Positions 1-10,140 of a stretch of 64,000 nucleotides of DNA are shown here, piece after piece (position 1 is the first letter of the stretch; each line of letters starts with the position of its first letter). A model generated the notes under the pieces. That model did no database searches, was not told the DNA's origin, and was given only the letters and a program-made list of their open reading frames with translations. The stretch comes from JARBUG01 sp035628915. Its GTDB lineage: Bacteria; Bacillota; Sulfobacillia; Symbiobacteriales; Symbiobacteriaceae. The translations under genes were made by a program, and so were the position numbers. Location: the NCBI GenBank assembly GCA_035628915.1, contig DASPIW010000061.1:1-64000 (forward strand). The letters run 5' to 3'.

Positions 1-510
1 GTATGGCGGCTCCGAGGGGCCTTCCCTCATCTTCAGTTAAGCATGGCCTTCGGCTGTCAAGCAGCCTCTTGCCTTCGTGGCACACGATTCGCCGCTCCTT
101 TGTAGAAGGGGCTCGAGAGATGCAAGCAATTTGTCGGCGAATAACGTGGTCGAGTAGCCTTTTTGCCCTCAGGACGGCCGTTTTTCAGGCCAAACCATGA
201 CATCCGGTCCCTAAAAGCCCGATTACAGGCAGCTTACTGAGCTAGCTGGCGCCCAATTCCAAGGATTCGCCGCGCGTTTGCGTCGTACCGTCGGACACAG
301 TCTGCAAAAAACAGGCGAATCGGCAGGCTGGCTTCCTCCCCTGCCCTTCCAGGGACCGAGCGTCTCCCGGCGCTACGGCCGGACTCAATCGGTCAACCAG
401 TTCTCCGTAGTCACGGCGACCGCCGGTGGACCCCCACCTGGCCCTTGTCTCACATTCGCAGCCCTTGATGACACAGGCACCGATCTCATGCCCATAAGCG
501 CTCCCAATGC
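1..510. other. No recognisable gene
   Basis: I see no reading frame with a convincing ribosome binding site, codon bias or family signature on either strand in this first half kilobase. It is somewhat less GC-rich than the coding DNA that follows. It may be the 3' flank or remnant of something outside the window. Confidence 0.5.
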
Positions 511-562
511 AGAGCCCCGCGCGGCGACTGGCGTCGCAGCACGGGGCTCTGGCTCTTTATTT
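511..562. terminator. Hairpin beside the TPM gene stop codon
   Basis: AGAGCCCCG at 511 pairs with CGGGGCTCT at 542, followed on the plus strand by a short T-rich run. It lies just past the stop of the minus-strand TPM gene, so it could end that transcript, though its T-tract faces the plus direction. Confidence 0.4.
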
Positions 563-1405
563 AGGGCAGGTGACCTTCGTGATCTTCCAGGCGCCGTCAA
601 GCTTGCGCAGTAGGACGGAAAGGTCGCGCATCCCATTGGCCCAGTGGGTGTTGACGATGACGGACGCCTCGTCGCCGATGATCTTGGCCTTGCCCAGCGT
701 GATCTTCTCCGGGATCGCCTGGGCGCACAGAATCGGGTCGGCGGGGAACTCGCCAGACAGCAGTTCGTCCAGGGCCGCCACGTACTCAGGCGCCAGATAC
801 CCGCTGCTCCGGTACGACTTGTCCACGAGCCGGTTGCCGGAAAGCGAGCGGTCGGTCGGCGAATGGTACCCGGCGTGCCGGTCGTAGAACCCCTTGACAA
901 GCTGCTCAGGCGTCAGGCCGTCCCGGGGCATCATCCGCCGGTTGACGGCCCGCACGAAAGCTGCCAGAGCCGTACCGGGATCGCCCTTGCGGAGCTCGGG
1001 CAGATACACGTTGCGGACGTACCCCAGCATCTCGTCCACCCTGACGCCCTGCTGCCCGAAGTCGGAGCCCATGGCGAAGCGGATGTCGTAGTTGCCTTCG
1101 GCAAAGAGCACCAGCAGCAGTTGATCGGCATCCGGCCAGCCCCACTGCGCCAGGACCCGGTCGAGGTAGGCCGTCCGGTCCTCCGGGAGGCTGTCGGTCA
1201 CCACGAGAATCTTGTAGCGGATGGCGGAGGGCTCAGCCAGCGCTGCCCTGGCTTCGCCGACGTTGCCGGAGATGCCTGTCAGGCCGTCGGCCTGTACGTT
1301 GGCCCTATCCTTGGGCGGGACTTGCTTGTCGGCGGCCATGGCCGCCCCGACGCCGATGGTAGCCAGGAGAACAAGTGCAATAAGGGCAGCAGCCAGCTTT
1401 CTCAT
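557..1405 (-). CDS. Secreted TPM-domain protein
   Basis: A 282-residue exported protein. An N-terminal signal peptide (MRKLAAALIALVLLATIG, probable AMA-A cleavage near residue 25) precedes a TPM domain (TLP18.3/Psb32/MOLO-1 family), visible as a beta-alpha core with the VTDSLPEDRTAYLDRVL and DQLLLVLFAEGNYDIRFAMG segments at about residues 65-120. The C-terminal third (about 200-282) looks like a separate small alpha/beta, NTF2-like domain ending in KITKVTCPK. TPM proteins are membrane-associated or extracytoplasmic and often have phosphatase-like or protein-quality roles, but the substrate here cannot be told. A GAGGAGG site sits about 10 bases before the ATG. It is divergent from the acidic-protein/ApbE cassette. 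Confidence 0.85.
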   Translation of the reverse strand: MRKLAAALIALVLLATIGVGAAMAADKQVPPKDRANVQADGLTGISGNVGEARAALAEPSAIRYKILVVTDSLPEDRTAYLDRVLAQWGWPDADQLLLVLFAEGNYDIRFAMGSDFGQQGVRVDEMLGYVRNVYLPELRKGDPGTALAAFVRAVNRRMMPRDGLTPEQLVKGFYDRHAGYHSPTDRSLSGNRLVDKSYRSSGYLAPEYVAALDELLSGEFPADPILCAQAIPEKITLGKAKIIGDEASVIVNTHWANGMRDLSVLLRKLDGAWKITKVTCPK

Positions 1406-1530
1406 GATCCAGGTGCCTCCTCGAGTCCGAATTCACATGCAATAACGGCGAAACTGCCGAAAAGATACGGGAGCTTTCAGGTGGTTTTCAACCTCGCTCG
1501 TTACAGTGAACGGCAAGGAGGATGAGAGAG

Positions 1531-1983
<453 letters not shown>

Positions 1984-2831
1984 CGCCTTTCGGGCGATGA
2001 ACACCGCGGTGAGCGTGGACGGGCCGGCAGACCTGCGCCCGTGGTTCGCCGAGGTGCAAGCGGTCCTCTCCCGCTTTGATCAGGAGAGCCCGCTCTCCCA
2101 GCTGAACCAGAAGCCCGAGCGCTGGGTCGTGGTGCCGGAGCTACTGTTTCGGGCGGTGGGGGCCGCCCTGCAGGCGGCGGCGGCCACGGACGGCGCGTTC
2201 GACCCGACGGTGCTGGATGCCGTGGAGGCCGCCGGCTATACCCGCTCGTTTGAGCTGGGGCCGGGTCCGGTGACGGCCCGACCGCAGGGCGGCACCGGCC
2301 GCTGGCGGGAAGTGCGGCTGGACCGGCACATGCAGGCGATTTGGCTGCCGCGGGGTGTTCGTCTGGACTTGGGCGGCATCGGCAAGGGGCTGGCCGTGGA
2401 CGGGGGGCTGGCCCGGCTGCGGGGCGCCCGGCGGGCACTGGTCAATGCCGGCGGCGACCTGGCCCTGCGCACGGCGCCCGGGGAGCCGCCGTACTTGATC
2501 GACGTGGAAGATCCAACCGAGCCGGAGCGCACCCAGGCGACATTCGGCCTCCGCCGGGGCGCCGCCGCCACGTCCAGCGTGACGGGCCGCCGCTGGGGCG
2601 ACGGCCTTCATCATATCATCGATCCGGCCACCGGGCGCCCGACCCGGTCCGGGCTGATTCAGGCGACCGTTTTCGGCCCGGGGGCGGCTTTTGCCGAAGT
2701 GCTGGCCAAGGCGGCCATCGTACTGGGGGAAGCCCGGGGTCTGGAACTGATCCGGCGGCACAGGGCCCACGCCTTGCTGGTGCGGGCCGACGGCACCGTC
2801 ATCATGACCGAAGGTCTGGAGGAATATCGGC

Positions 2832-3482
2832 ATGGCGCAGCGTAATTCGTCCACAGTTACGATCGAGGTCCCCTGGATTGGCCTGGCGACCCTGGCTGTC
2901 GCCGGACTGGCTGTGGGCGCCGGGGTGCCGGCCATCTGGCAGGCAGATAACCCCACCTGGCAGATGACCCGGGCCGCCGGGCTGGTCGCCTTTACCCTGC
3001 TGTGGCTTTCCGTCATTCTGGGTCTCCTGCAGTCGACCGGCTATTTCCGGATGCCCGGCGTAGTCGACCTGCACACTTTCGCCTCCGTGTGGGCGCTCTA
3101 CGCGACCGTCTTCCACATCGTCGTGCTGCTCTTTGACCGCCACAGCCCCTACCGCCTGGCGGAGATCCTGATCCCCTTCGCCGACGTCCACAGTCCGGTC
3201 CTGAACGGCATCGGGGGGCTGGCCTTCTACATTTCGGCCGGGGTGACGGTGACATCCTATTATCGGACCCGGTTCAGTACAAAGTCGTGGCGAGCCATCC
3301 ACCTGACCAGCCTGGGCGCTTTCCTGTTCGCACTGGTACATGCCCTGGTGCTTGGCACCGACTCCGGCCTGCCCTGGCTTGCTTTTGCCTACCGGTTCGC
3401 AGCGGTCTCAGTGGCCGGGCTGCTCGGCTACCGCATCTACCTGGGAGTGAAGAAGCGTGCGCATCCTGCTGGTGGAAGATGA
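2832..3482 (+). CDS. Ferric-reductase-like transmembrane protein
   Basis: A 216-residue polytopic membrane protein with about six hydrophobic segments. Histidines sit in two helices in the pattern of b-type haem ligands (DLHTFASVWALYATVFH, and IHLTSLGAFLFALVHALVLG). This matches the ferric-reductase-like/YedZ-MsrQ transmembrane domain, which carries electrons across the membrane through two haems. The FAD/NAD(P)-binding domains of true ferric reductases are absent, so it needs a partner. It overlaps apbE upstream and the response regulator downstream, so all are probably one transcript. Electron donor and acceptor are unknown. Confidence 0.8.
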   Translation: MAQRNSSTVTIEVPWIGLATLAVAGLAVGAGVPAIWQADNPTWQMTRAAGLVAFTLLWLSVILGLLQSTGYFRMPGVVDLHTFASVWALYATVFHIVVLLFDRHSPYRLAEILIPFADVHSPVLNGIGGLAFYISAGVTVTSYYRTRFSTKSWRAIHLTSLGAFLFALVHALVLGTDSGLPWLAFAYRFAAVSVAGLLGYRIYLGVKKRAHPAGGR

Positions 3483-4149
3483 CCGCCGCCTGGCCGGGGC
3501 CGTGGCCCGGGGGCTCCGGGAAGAAGGCTACGCCGTCGACCACGCCAGCACCGGGGCGGAGGGCCGCCTGCTGGCCGCCACCCGCCATTTTGACCTGATC
3601 ATCCTCGACCGCATGCTGCCGGAGATCTCCGGCGACCAACTGCTTGCGGAATGGCGCCGCAAGGGCGTCGCGACGCCCATATTGATGCTGACGGCCCTGG
3701 ATGCCGTCGCCGACCGGGTGACGGGCCTGCGTGCCGGCGCCGACGATTACCTGATCAAACCGTTCGCCTTCGAGGAACTGCTCGCGCGCCTGACGGCCCT
3801 GGCCCGGCGGGCTTCGCCCTCAGGGGTGCGGGGTCCGCGGCTGCAGGTTGGCGACCTGACGCTCGAGCGCGAAACGGGCCGCCTCTCCGCCGGTGCCGAA
3901 GCGGTGACGCTCAGCGCTCAGGAGTTCCGGCTGATGGAGTTCTTCATGCGCCATCCCGGCCAGATTCTGACCCGGAGCATGATCGCCGAAGGCTGCTGGC
4001 AGGAGCCGGAAGAGATTACCGACAACGCCGTGGAGGCCCAGGTCAAGAATCTGCGCAAGCGCATCGCCGCCGTCTCCCCCCGCCCCTGGCTGCAAACCAG
4101 GCGGGGGCTCGGCTACATCCTGGAGGCGAACCCGCATGATCTGGCGTGA
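3457..4149 (+). CDS. OmpR-family response regulator
   Basis: A 230-residue two-component regulator starting at GTG. The receiver domain spans residues 1-115, with acidic pocket residues in VEDD, the phospho-acceptor Asp in DLIILDRMLP and the conserved Lys in LIKPFAFEEL. A winged-helix DNA-binding domain follows (about 130-228), ending in RRGLGYILEAN. It overlaps the membrane protein upstream and the sensor kinase downstream (4136). The context suggests that it controls this redox cassette in response to a signal read by that kinase. Confidence 0.93.
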   Translation: MRILLVEDDRRLAGAVARGLREEGYAVDHASTGAEGRLLAATRHFDLIILDRMLPEISGDQLLAEWRRKGVATPILMLTALDAVADRVTGLRAGADDYLIKPFAFEELLARLTALARRASPSGVRGPRLQVGDLTLERETGRLSAGAEAVTLSAQEFRLMEFFMRHPGQILTRSMIAEGCWQEPEEITDNAVEAQVKNLRKRIAAVSPRPWLQTRRGLGYILEANPHDLA

Positions 4150-5443
4150 AAGTCTGCCGGCCCGGGTGGCCATGGCCACAGCCGGGCTGCTTACGCTCAT
4201 CTTGCTGACGATCACGGCCTCGGCTTACGTCATTACCGCCCTGCTGCTGCAGCAGGGCGTCGATTCCGCGCTGTCGGGGACCTTGCTGAGCGCGGAGCCC
4301 CGCTCGGAGCACAATCGGTGGGAGCGGGAAGATGAGCTCCCCTTCGATCCCGAAGCCCTGGAGCACGCGGATCGCAGGGGGCAGACGTTTGTCTCGCTGG
4401 TGGAAGAGGACGGCATGTGGGTGGAGCGGACGGGGCCGGACTGGTGGCAGGCGCTGACGCCGGCCAAAGACGAAGTGCGGGTGATGTACGCCCGGGGCCG
4501 CCGGGGCGAGCTGATCCGGGCGGCGGCGCCCATGGAATCGGCCCATGAAGTATTGCCCACGCTGCTGCGCAGCCTGATTCTGCTCTCGATCATCGGGGTG
4601 CTGCTGAGCGCGGCCATCGCCTGGAAGATGGCCGGCCAGACCTACAAGCCGCTCAAGGCGGTCATCGCCACGACGGAAGATATCAGCGCGCATTCCCTGG
4701 CCCTGCGGGTGCCTGACCTCTGGCACGACCGGACCATCTGGAAGCTGACGGGCGTGCTGAACGCCATGATTGCCCGGCTTCAGGCCGCCTTCGATGCCCA
4801 GGGCCGGTTCGTCGCCGCCGCGGCCCACGAACTGCGGGGGCCGCTGGGCGCCATGCGGGCGGAGCTGGAAGTGACGCTGCGGCGGGAACGGACGCCTGAG
4901 GAGTACCGGACGGCCCTGCAGGGCGCCCTGATGGAGACGGCCCGCCTTTCGGCACTGTCGGAGCATTTGTTGATGCTGGCCCGGGGCGGCGCCCTGGCCC
5001 GAGAGACGGGACTGCAGCTCGCGGCGGTGATGGAGCAGGCCGCCGAAGAAGTCCGGCGGGCGACGGGCGGGGAAGTGCAGGTCAGCGCACCGGGCGATCT
5101 GCGGATCGACGGCGACCCGCTGGCGCTGGAGCGTATGCTCTCCAACCTGACCCGCAACGGCGTGGAAGCGGGCGGGGCGCCGGTGTCGATGCAGGCCCGA
5201 CGGGCCGAGGGCGGCGGCGTCGAGATCATCGTGCGGGATCGGGGCCCGGGTATTGCAGCCGAGGCGCTGCCGCACATTTTTGAGCCGTTCTACCGGGCGG
5301 ATGCGGCCCGCAGCCGCGACGGGGGCACCGGGCTGGGCCTGGCCATCGTCAAGACGGTGGTGGACGCCCACGGCGGGAAGGTGCGGGTGGATTCGGCGCC
5401 GGGGCAAGGCACGGCGTTTTACGTCTGGCTGCCGGGTGCGTGA
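4136..5443 (+). CDS. Sensor histidine kinase
   Basis: A 435-residue membrane kinase. It has two transmembrane helices (about 13-35 and 140-165) flanking an extracytoplasmic sensor of about 100 residues rich in charged positions, then a HAMP linker and a dimerisation domain with the phospho-acceptor His in AAAHELRGPLG. The ATPase domain carries NLTRNGVEAG (N box), DRGPGIAAEALPHIFEPFYR (G1/F) and GGTGLGLAIVK (G2). It is the partner of the response regulator whose frame it overlaps by 14 bases. The sensor domain is not one I recognise, so the signal is unknown. Confidence 0.93.
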   Translation: MIWRESLPARVAMATAGLLTLILLTITASAYVITALLLQQGVDSALSGTLLSAEPRSEHNRWEREDELPFDPEALEHADRRGQTFVSLVEEDGMWVERTGPDWWQALTPAKDEVRVMYARGRRGELIRAAAPMESAHEVLPTLLRSLILLSIIGVLLSAAIAWKMAGQTYKPLKAVIATTEDISAHSLALRVPDLWHDRTIWKLTGVLNAMIARLQAAFDAQGRFVAAAAHELRGPLGAMRAELEVTLRRERTPEEYRTALQGALMETARLSALSEHLLMLARGGALARETGLQLAAVMEQAAEEVRRATGGEVQVSAPGDLRIDGDPLALERMLSNLTRNGVEAGGAPVSMQARRAEGGGVEIIVRDRGPGIAAEALPHIFEPFYRADAARSRDGGTGLGLAIVKTVVDAHGGKVRVDSAPGQGTAFYVWLPGA

Positions 5444-5484
5444 AAACAGCGGGATGGCCCTTCACGGCCACCCCGCTGTTTTTG
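5443..5484. terminator. Bidirectional rho-independent terminator
   Basis: The stem AACAGCGGGATGGCC pairs with GGCCACCCCGCTGTT around a short loop, with A's on the left and T's on the right. It serves both the kinase gene (plus) and the convergent small membrane protein gene (minus). Confidence 0.9.
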
Positions 5485-5898
5485 TCAGTCGTACCAGATG
5501 ATCCGGAGCCATGGCTGACCGGCGTCCTCTTCAGGCGGGAGCCCCTGGCGTGTGGTTTCGGCTGCCGCTCTACTGAAGAGGCGGCGCCGGGCCGACCGGT
5601 TCCGCGGCAGGTAAATCAGCAGGGCCTGGGGCGGAATCACCCGGATGTGGAGCGCGCCCAGCGTGTAAAGCGAGTCGACGAACCGCAGCGCCTCCCCGTT
5701 GCCGGCAAAGCGTACGGGTGCGAGCGGAGCGTCGGTCGGGTGGTGTGTGAGCCACCGGTGGGCCTCCAGGGGGTCGGCCCGCGCCTGGTCGGGGACGTAC
5801 TCCGACGGACCGGGCGTGAAGAGCGGCCCGAAAGTGCGCCAGAACAGCCAGCACCAGCCGCCCAGGATGCAGAAGACCGAGAGCGCTTCGCCAGACAC
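5485..5898 (-). CDS. Small membrane-anchored hypothetical protein
   Basis: 137 residues, starting at a GTG with GGGAGG upstream. One Trp-rich N-terminal transmembrane helix (SVFCILGGWCWLFWRTF) is followed by a soluble, basic domain with no family I recognise. The stop codon abuts the bidirectional terminator shared with the kinase gene, which supports it being a real convergent gene. Function unknown. Confidence 0.6.
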   Translation of the reverse strand: MSGEALSVFCILGGWCWLFWRTFGPLFTPGPSEYVPDQARADPLEAHRWLTHHPTDAPLAPVRFAGNGEALRFVDSLYTLGALHIRVIPPQALLIYLPRNRSARRRLFSRAAAETTRQGLPPEEDAGQPWLRIIWYD

Positions 5899-5988
5899 GG
5901 GCCGTCGCCTCCCGTGCGCCGATTTTCCACTTGGGAATTGGGCGGGGAAGGCGGCGGACCCTTCGCGTGCAGCCTTACACTTTCCTAA

Positions 5989-6258
5989 CTACTGCAGCAG
6001 CGGCCGGACCAGTTCGACGCTAAAGATCACCTGTCCGCCGTCGACCAGAAAGTTGCCGCAGGCGTTGACCGTCCGCCCGTCGGCCTGCGACAGGGGTACG
6101 CCCCGGTTCTGGGGCGCCGGCACCTGCCGAATCCGGATGCGATGCCCCTGGACGATCAGATCTCCATTCGTCGCCCCGATGGTCGCCTGCGGGAAGAGGA
6201 CGACCTGCCCGGTCAGGCACTGGAGCCCGCGGGTGGTGCCGTGGGACACGTTGACCAA
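5989..6258 (-). CDS. Small hypothetical protein
   Basis: 89 residues from a TTG start with AGGGGTG upstream. The protein is beta-rich (GQVVLFPQATIG, GDLIVQGHRIRIRQV, GGQVIFSVELV) with one Cys in NACGNFLV and no signal peptide. I do not recognise a family. The mixture of beta-strand segments and the presence of a ribosome binding site argue that it is real, but no close functional context exists. Confidence 0.45.
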   Translation of the reverse strand: MVNVSHGTTRGLQCLTGQVVLFPQATIGATNGDLIVQGHRIRIRQVPAPQNRGVPLSQADGRTVNACGNFLVDGGQVIFSVELVRPLLQ

Positions 6259-6365
6259 GTGGGTTCACCCCTTGGTTCACTTTATGTCATATCTGCGTTT
6301 CCGTGCCCGAGCCCATTCCCCGGTTCGGTGCGGGCCAGGGTGACGTTTCCGCAACTCGCTCCCGA

Positions 6366-7106
6366 CTACTGCGGTTTCGCTCCGACCACCACAAACAGGG
6401 AGATCCCGCAGAAGAAATCCCCTGCCGCCGCTTTCGACTCCAGCTCGGCTGTCAGGTTCTCCGTCTCCTGGGCGGTGGCCAGCCCCCGGGCACGCATGAG
6501 GCCCAGGGCCTCGGGCAAGTGCAACTGGTCCCGCAGCTCTTCGAAGCTGACGGGCCAGAAGGTCACCGTGCACTGCACATCGGTCAGCCCCGCACGCTTG
6601 AACATGCCGGGCAGCCGGCGGCCGGACCAGGGGTTGGGCATCTGCTCGATCAAAAACGTCTGGACCTTTCGGCCCAGTTGCCGGTCGGATACGTCGATGA
6701 CGGCGCTGCCGAAGTCGACGTCCGCCACCACCACCCTGGCGCCCGGCCGCGCCACCCGCACCAGCTCCTCCAGCGCCTTCTCCGGGTCGGCCAGCTCCCG
6801 GAAGAGCAGATCGGCCCGGCAACCGTCAAAACTGCCGCCCGCATAGGGCAGGACGGTTGCGTCGGCGGCCTCGAACACGACGGGCAGAGCGAACGCCTGG
6901 CTCCGGGTGCGCGCCTCCACGAGTTCGGCCGCGTTCAGGTCGACGCCCACCACCTGACCGCCGGGCGCCACCAGCCGTGCCATGGCCATGGCGTCTTCGC
7001 CACTGCCGCATCCCACGTCCAGGATCCGGCGCCCGGCTCGGGCTCCAACCAGGTCATAGGTGCGCTCCTTGTACATCAGTACCGATCCGGTCTCTGTCGC
7101 TGCCAT
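6366..7106 (-). CDS. Class I SAM-dependent methyltransferase
   Basis: 246 residues. The SAM-binding motif I is RRILDVGCGSGEDAM, followed by an acidic motif II (VVGVDLN) and the motif covering DATVLPYAGGSFDGCRAD. The layout is that of the Methyltransf_11/UbiE-like group. A C-terminal region of about 100 residues probably forms the substrate lid. Substrate cannot be predicted. An AAGGGAGGG site precedes the ATG. It lies downstream of the LuxR-type regulator on the same strand, separated from it by a terminator. Confidence 0.88.
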   Translation of the reverse strand: MAATETGSVLMYKERTYDLVGARAGRRILDVGCGSGEDAMAMARLVAPGGQVVGVDLNAAELVEARTRSQAFALPVVFEAADATVLPYAGGSFDGCRADLLFRELADPEKALEELVRVARPGARVVVADVDFGSAVIDVSDRQLGRKVQTFLIEQMPNPWSGRRLPGMFKRAGLTDVQCTVTFWPVSFEELRDQLHLPEALGLMRARGLATAQETENLTAELESKAAAGDFFCGISLFVVVGAKPQ

Positions 7107-7156
7107 CTGGGTAACCCTCCCTTGAAGAATCTGACCCCATCGTACCCGGAGCGCGC

Positions 7157-7240
7157 AAAAGAGGCATCGGGCGGGTTCCCCATCCTGCTGCAGGCGCTGC
7201 CTGCGCGGGCAGAATGGGGAAGACTCCCCATGCCTCTTTT
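7157..7240. terminator. Long inverted repeat ending the LuxR-type gene
   Basis: AAAAGAGGCAT with following G's at 7157 pairs with CCCCATGCCTCTTTT ending at 7240, with a second GC-rich hairpin in the middle. It is symmetrical, with A's at one side and T's at the other, so it can stop transcription from the regulator gene on the minus strand. Confidence 0.75.
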
Positions 7241-7259
7241 CGGGCGGGCCGGACCGGCA

Positions 7260-10108
7260 CTAATGGTTCAGCCCGTGGCGGGTGGCGTAAGCCGCCAGCG
7301 CGGCTCGGTTGGACACCCCGGTTTTGTTGAAGATGTTCCGCAGGTGGCGGTCCACCGTCTTGCGCGAGATGAAGAGCCGGGCGCCGATCTCCTTGTCGGT
7401 CAGCCCCTGGGCCACCAGGCCCACCACTTCCCACTCCCGGGCGGTCAGGCCGTCAGGCAGATCAGCCTGCGGTGCGGCCGCGGTCGGCCCGCCGGTCTCC
7501 GCTCCGGCCAGGGCCTTGCGGGCGGCGGCCAGGGCGTGGTGGGCGCCCGCCTCTTCAAAGAAAGCGCATACCGCAGCGAGGTCGGCTGCAGCGTCAGGGG
7601 CGCCAGCCAGCGCCCGCGCCCGAGCCAGCCGGGTAAGGGCCGCCTCCCACGTGAAGCGGCAGCGCTCCGCCAGCGCCAGCGATGCGGCGAAGCGGATCCG
7701 GGCAGACGCCTTGTCGCCGTGCGCGGCCGCCAGTTCGCCCAGCAGGCGGTCGGCCTCGATTCGGCAGAGGCTGGAGCCGGCCGCAGTGGCGTCCGCCAGC
7801 GCCGCCTCGGCGGCCGTAGCGGCTCGCATCAGATCGCCCTGGTGCCGGTGGTATCGTGCCCAGCCCAGGTGCACGTTCGCCCGGTAAAAAGGCGCGGCGT
7901 GCAGCGCCGGCCACCGCTCGGCGGCCTCCAGCCACTCGCAGGCCTGCCGCACTTCGCCCAGCGCCAGATAGACTTCCGCCCGCAGCGTGTGGGCCAGCAC
8001 CAGGAGATTAGAGCTGATGCGGGATCGTTCGGGCACCGGGGCGGGACGCCCTCCACGAAGGGGCGGGCGCCAGCCGGATCAAAGCTGCTCACCAGGATGC
8101 GCCCGGCGTACCAGAGCAGGGAGGTGCCGAACGCGCTGGGGTCTGCCGCTGCCGCCTCGACCACGTTGCGCCGGGCGCCCTGCCAGTCGCCCCGGAAGAA
8201 CTGGTAGACGCCGGTCAGGGAGCAGCCGGGCTTCACAAACGCGTGGCCGGTCCGCTCCCAGGCCTCAGCTTCCACGCTGCGCAGCGCTGCGGCCACGCCG
8301 TCGATCTCTGCCGGCGGTTCAGCCGGGCCAATCAACAGGACCAGCAGTTGGTTGGCGCGCAGCCGCACCGCTTCCCGGTAATTGTGCAGCCGCAGGGCCG
8401 CATCGGCCCCCTGCCCGCAGCGGGCGGCGGCCTCTGTCAGGCGCCCGCTCAGCAGGGCCATCAGCATGGCGGCGCTCTGCAGTTCGTGGCTTGCGCCGGT
8501 CTGCGCCCGGTCGGAGAGCGCTTGCAGCCGCTTCCCCGCCTCGTCCAGGGCACCGCCCTTGATCAGGGTCCGAATCAGCAAGGTCTCGGCCAGGGGATAC
8601 CCGGCCGGCGACCCGAAGAGTCCGATCTCCAGCTGCCGGTAACGGGGGTCATCGACCAGCCGTTCCTGGGGGGACCGAACCCCGGCCACTTGCTCCAGCA
8701 AACCGGGCTCGTTCTGCTCCACGGCCAGCAGGAGCAGCAGGTACCGGGCCCAGACCGCAGCCGCCTCATCGCCGGACGCTTCGGCAGCGGCCAACGCTTC
8801 TTGCCAGAGCGCGCCGGCCCGGGCCGGTTCGCCCCAGCGCACCGCAAAGCCCAGCTTCAGCATCACCTCCACCCTGCGGGGGTGCGAAGGGGGCAGAATA
8901 CCCAGGGCCTGCTCGTATCGCTCCCGCGCCTGGGCCACCGCCCCCAGCGCCCTGGCGCGATCGCCCGCCACCGCCAGTTGTTCGGCGGCGCGGGGGTCGC
9001 CGGCCCTGTACAGATGAAAGGCCAGTTCCTCCACATCGGGCGCCCGCCCCCGGGCCAGCGTGTCGGCGATGCGGGCGTGGAGGCGGCGGCGCCGGCTGCC
9101 GATCATCCGCCCGAGCAGCGCCTCGCGCACCAGCGCATGGGCGAAGGCAAAGCGGTGGCCGTCCGCATCCTGTGCACTCACCAGGCCGCGGGCGATGGCG
9201 ATCTCCAGCGCTCCGGTCAGACTGTCCTCGTCCACATCCGTCACGGCGCCCAGCAGATCGAGGGCGAAGCGCTCGCCGATCACGGCCGCCGGTTCGAGAA
9301 TGGCCTGAGCGGCCTGCGGCAGCCGGTCCAGCTTGCTGTCAATGGCCTGCTGCAGGGTCTGGGGCATGGGGGCGCCGGCCCGCGGCATCTCGCCGGTGCG
9401 CGCCGCCGCCTCCAGAATCTCCCGGACGAATAGTGCCAGCCCGGCCGTGCGGGCGTGAACCAGCTGCGCCACAGCCGGGGTCTGGAGCTCCGGCGACAAG
9501 AGCCTGGCCACCAGTTCGGCTACATCGGACCGGGTGAGCCGGTCCAGCAGCATGCGCACCGCTCCCGCCCGCAGCAGCTCGGGCAGCAGCGGCCAGAGCG
9601 GGTGGGTCCGGGAGAGTTCGTCGGTCCGGTAAGTGGCGATGGCCAGCACCGGCCATTCGGCCAGGCGCGGCGCCAGGTGCCGCAGCAGGTCAAGGGAAGC
9701 GGCGTCCGACCAGTGGATGTCTTCCAGCACCAGCGCCAGCGGCCGGCCACGGGCGCCCAGCCAGTGTCCCAGGACGCCTGCCAGTTCGTACGGGCTCCAC
9801 TGCCCGTGCATGCTGCCGAATGGCGGTGGCAGGGAGTCGGGCGCCGGGCCGGGGTCGGTGCGCAGACGGGACACGATCTCCAGCCAGGGGCCGTAGGGCG
9901 GTGTCTCGCCGGGGCCGGGGCAGCGGCCGGTGGCACGGATGGCGGTGCCCAGGTTCGGTTCCAGGGTACGCAACAGGGCCGTCTTGCCGGCCCCGGCTTC
10001 GCCGCCGAGCAGGACCAGGCGGCCCTGACCGTCAGCGGTCGCCTGTAGGTGGGCCAGCAGCTCCGCCTGTTCCCGGGGCCGACCAACGAAGGGAAACGGT
10101 GAGAGCAT
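7260..10108 (-). pseudogene. AAA-ATPase/LuxR-family transcriptional regulator, frameshifted
   Basis: One gene in two frames. The N-terminal 690 or so residues hold an AAA/ATPase module (Walker A GGEAGAGKTALL, then VLEDIHWSDAASLDLLRHL) and helical repeats. The last 258 codons hold TPR-like helices and a LuxR-type helix-turn-helix (LTAREWEVVGLVAQGLTDKEI, KTVDRHLRNIFNKTGVSNR). The break is at 8034-8046 in a G/C run. Adding one base there joins FVEGVPP directly to VPERSRISSNLL. Intact proteins of this MalT-like/LAL class are large ligand-responsive activators. Either the gene is a recent pseudogene or the run was misread. Confidence 0.88.
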
Positions 10109-10140
10109 GCTGTTCCTCCTCGTCGGTTTACAGTCAACAC

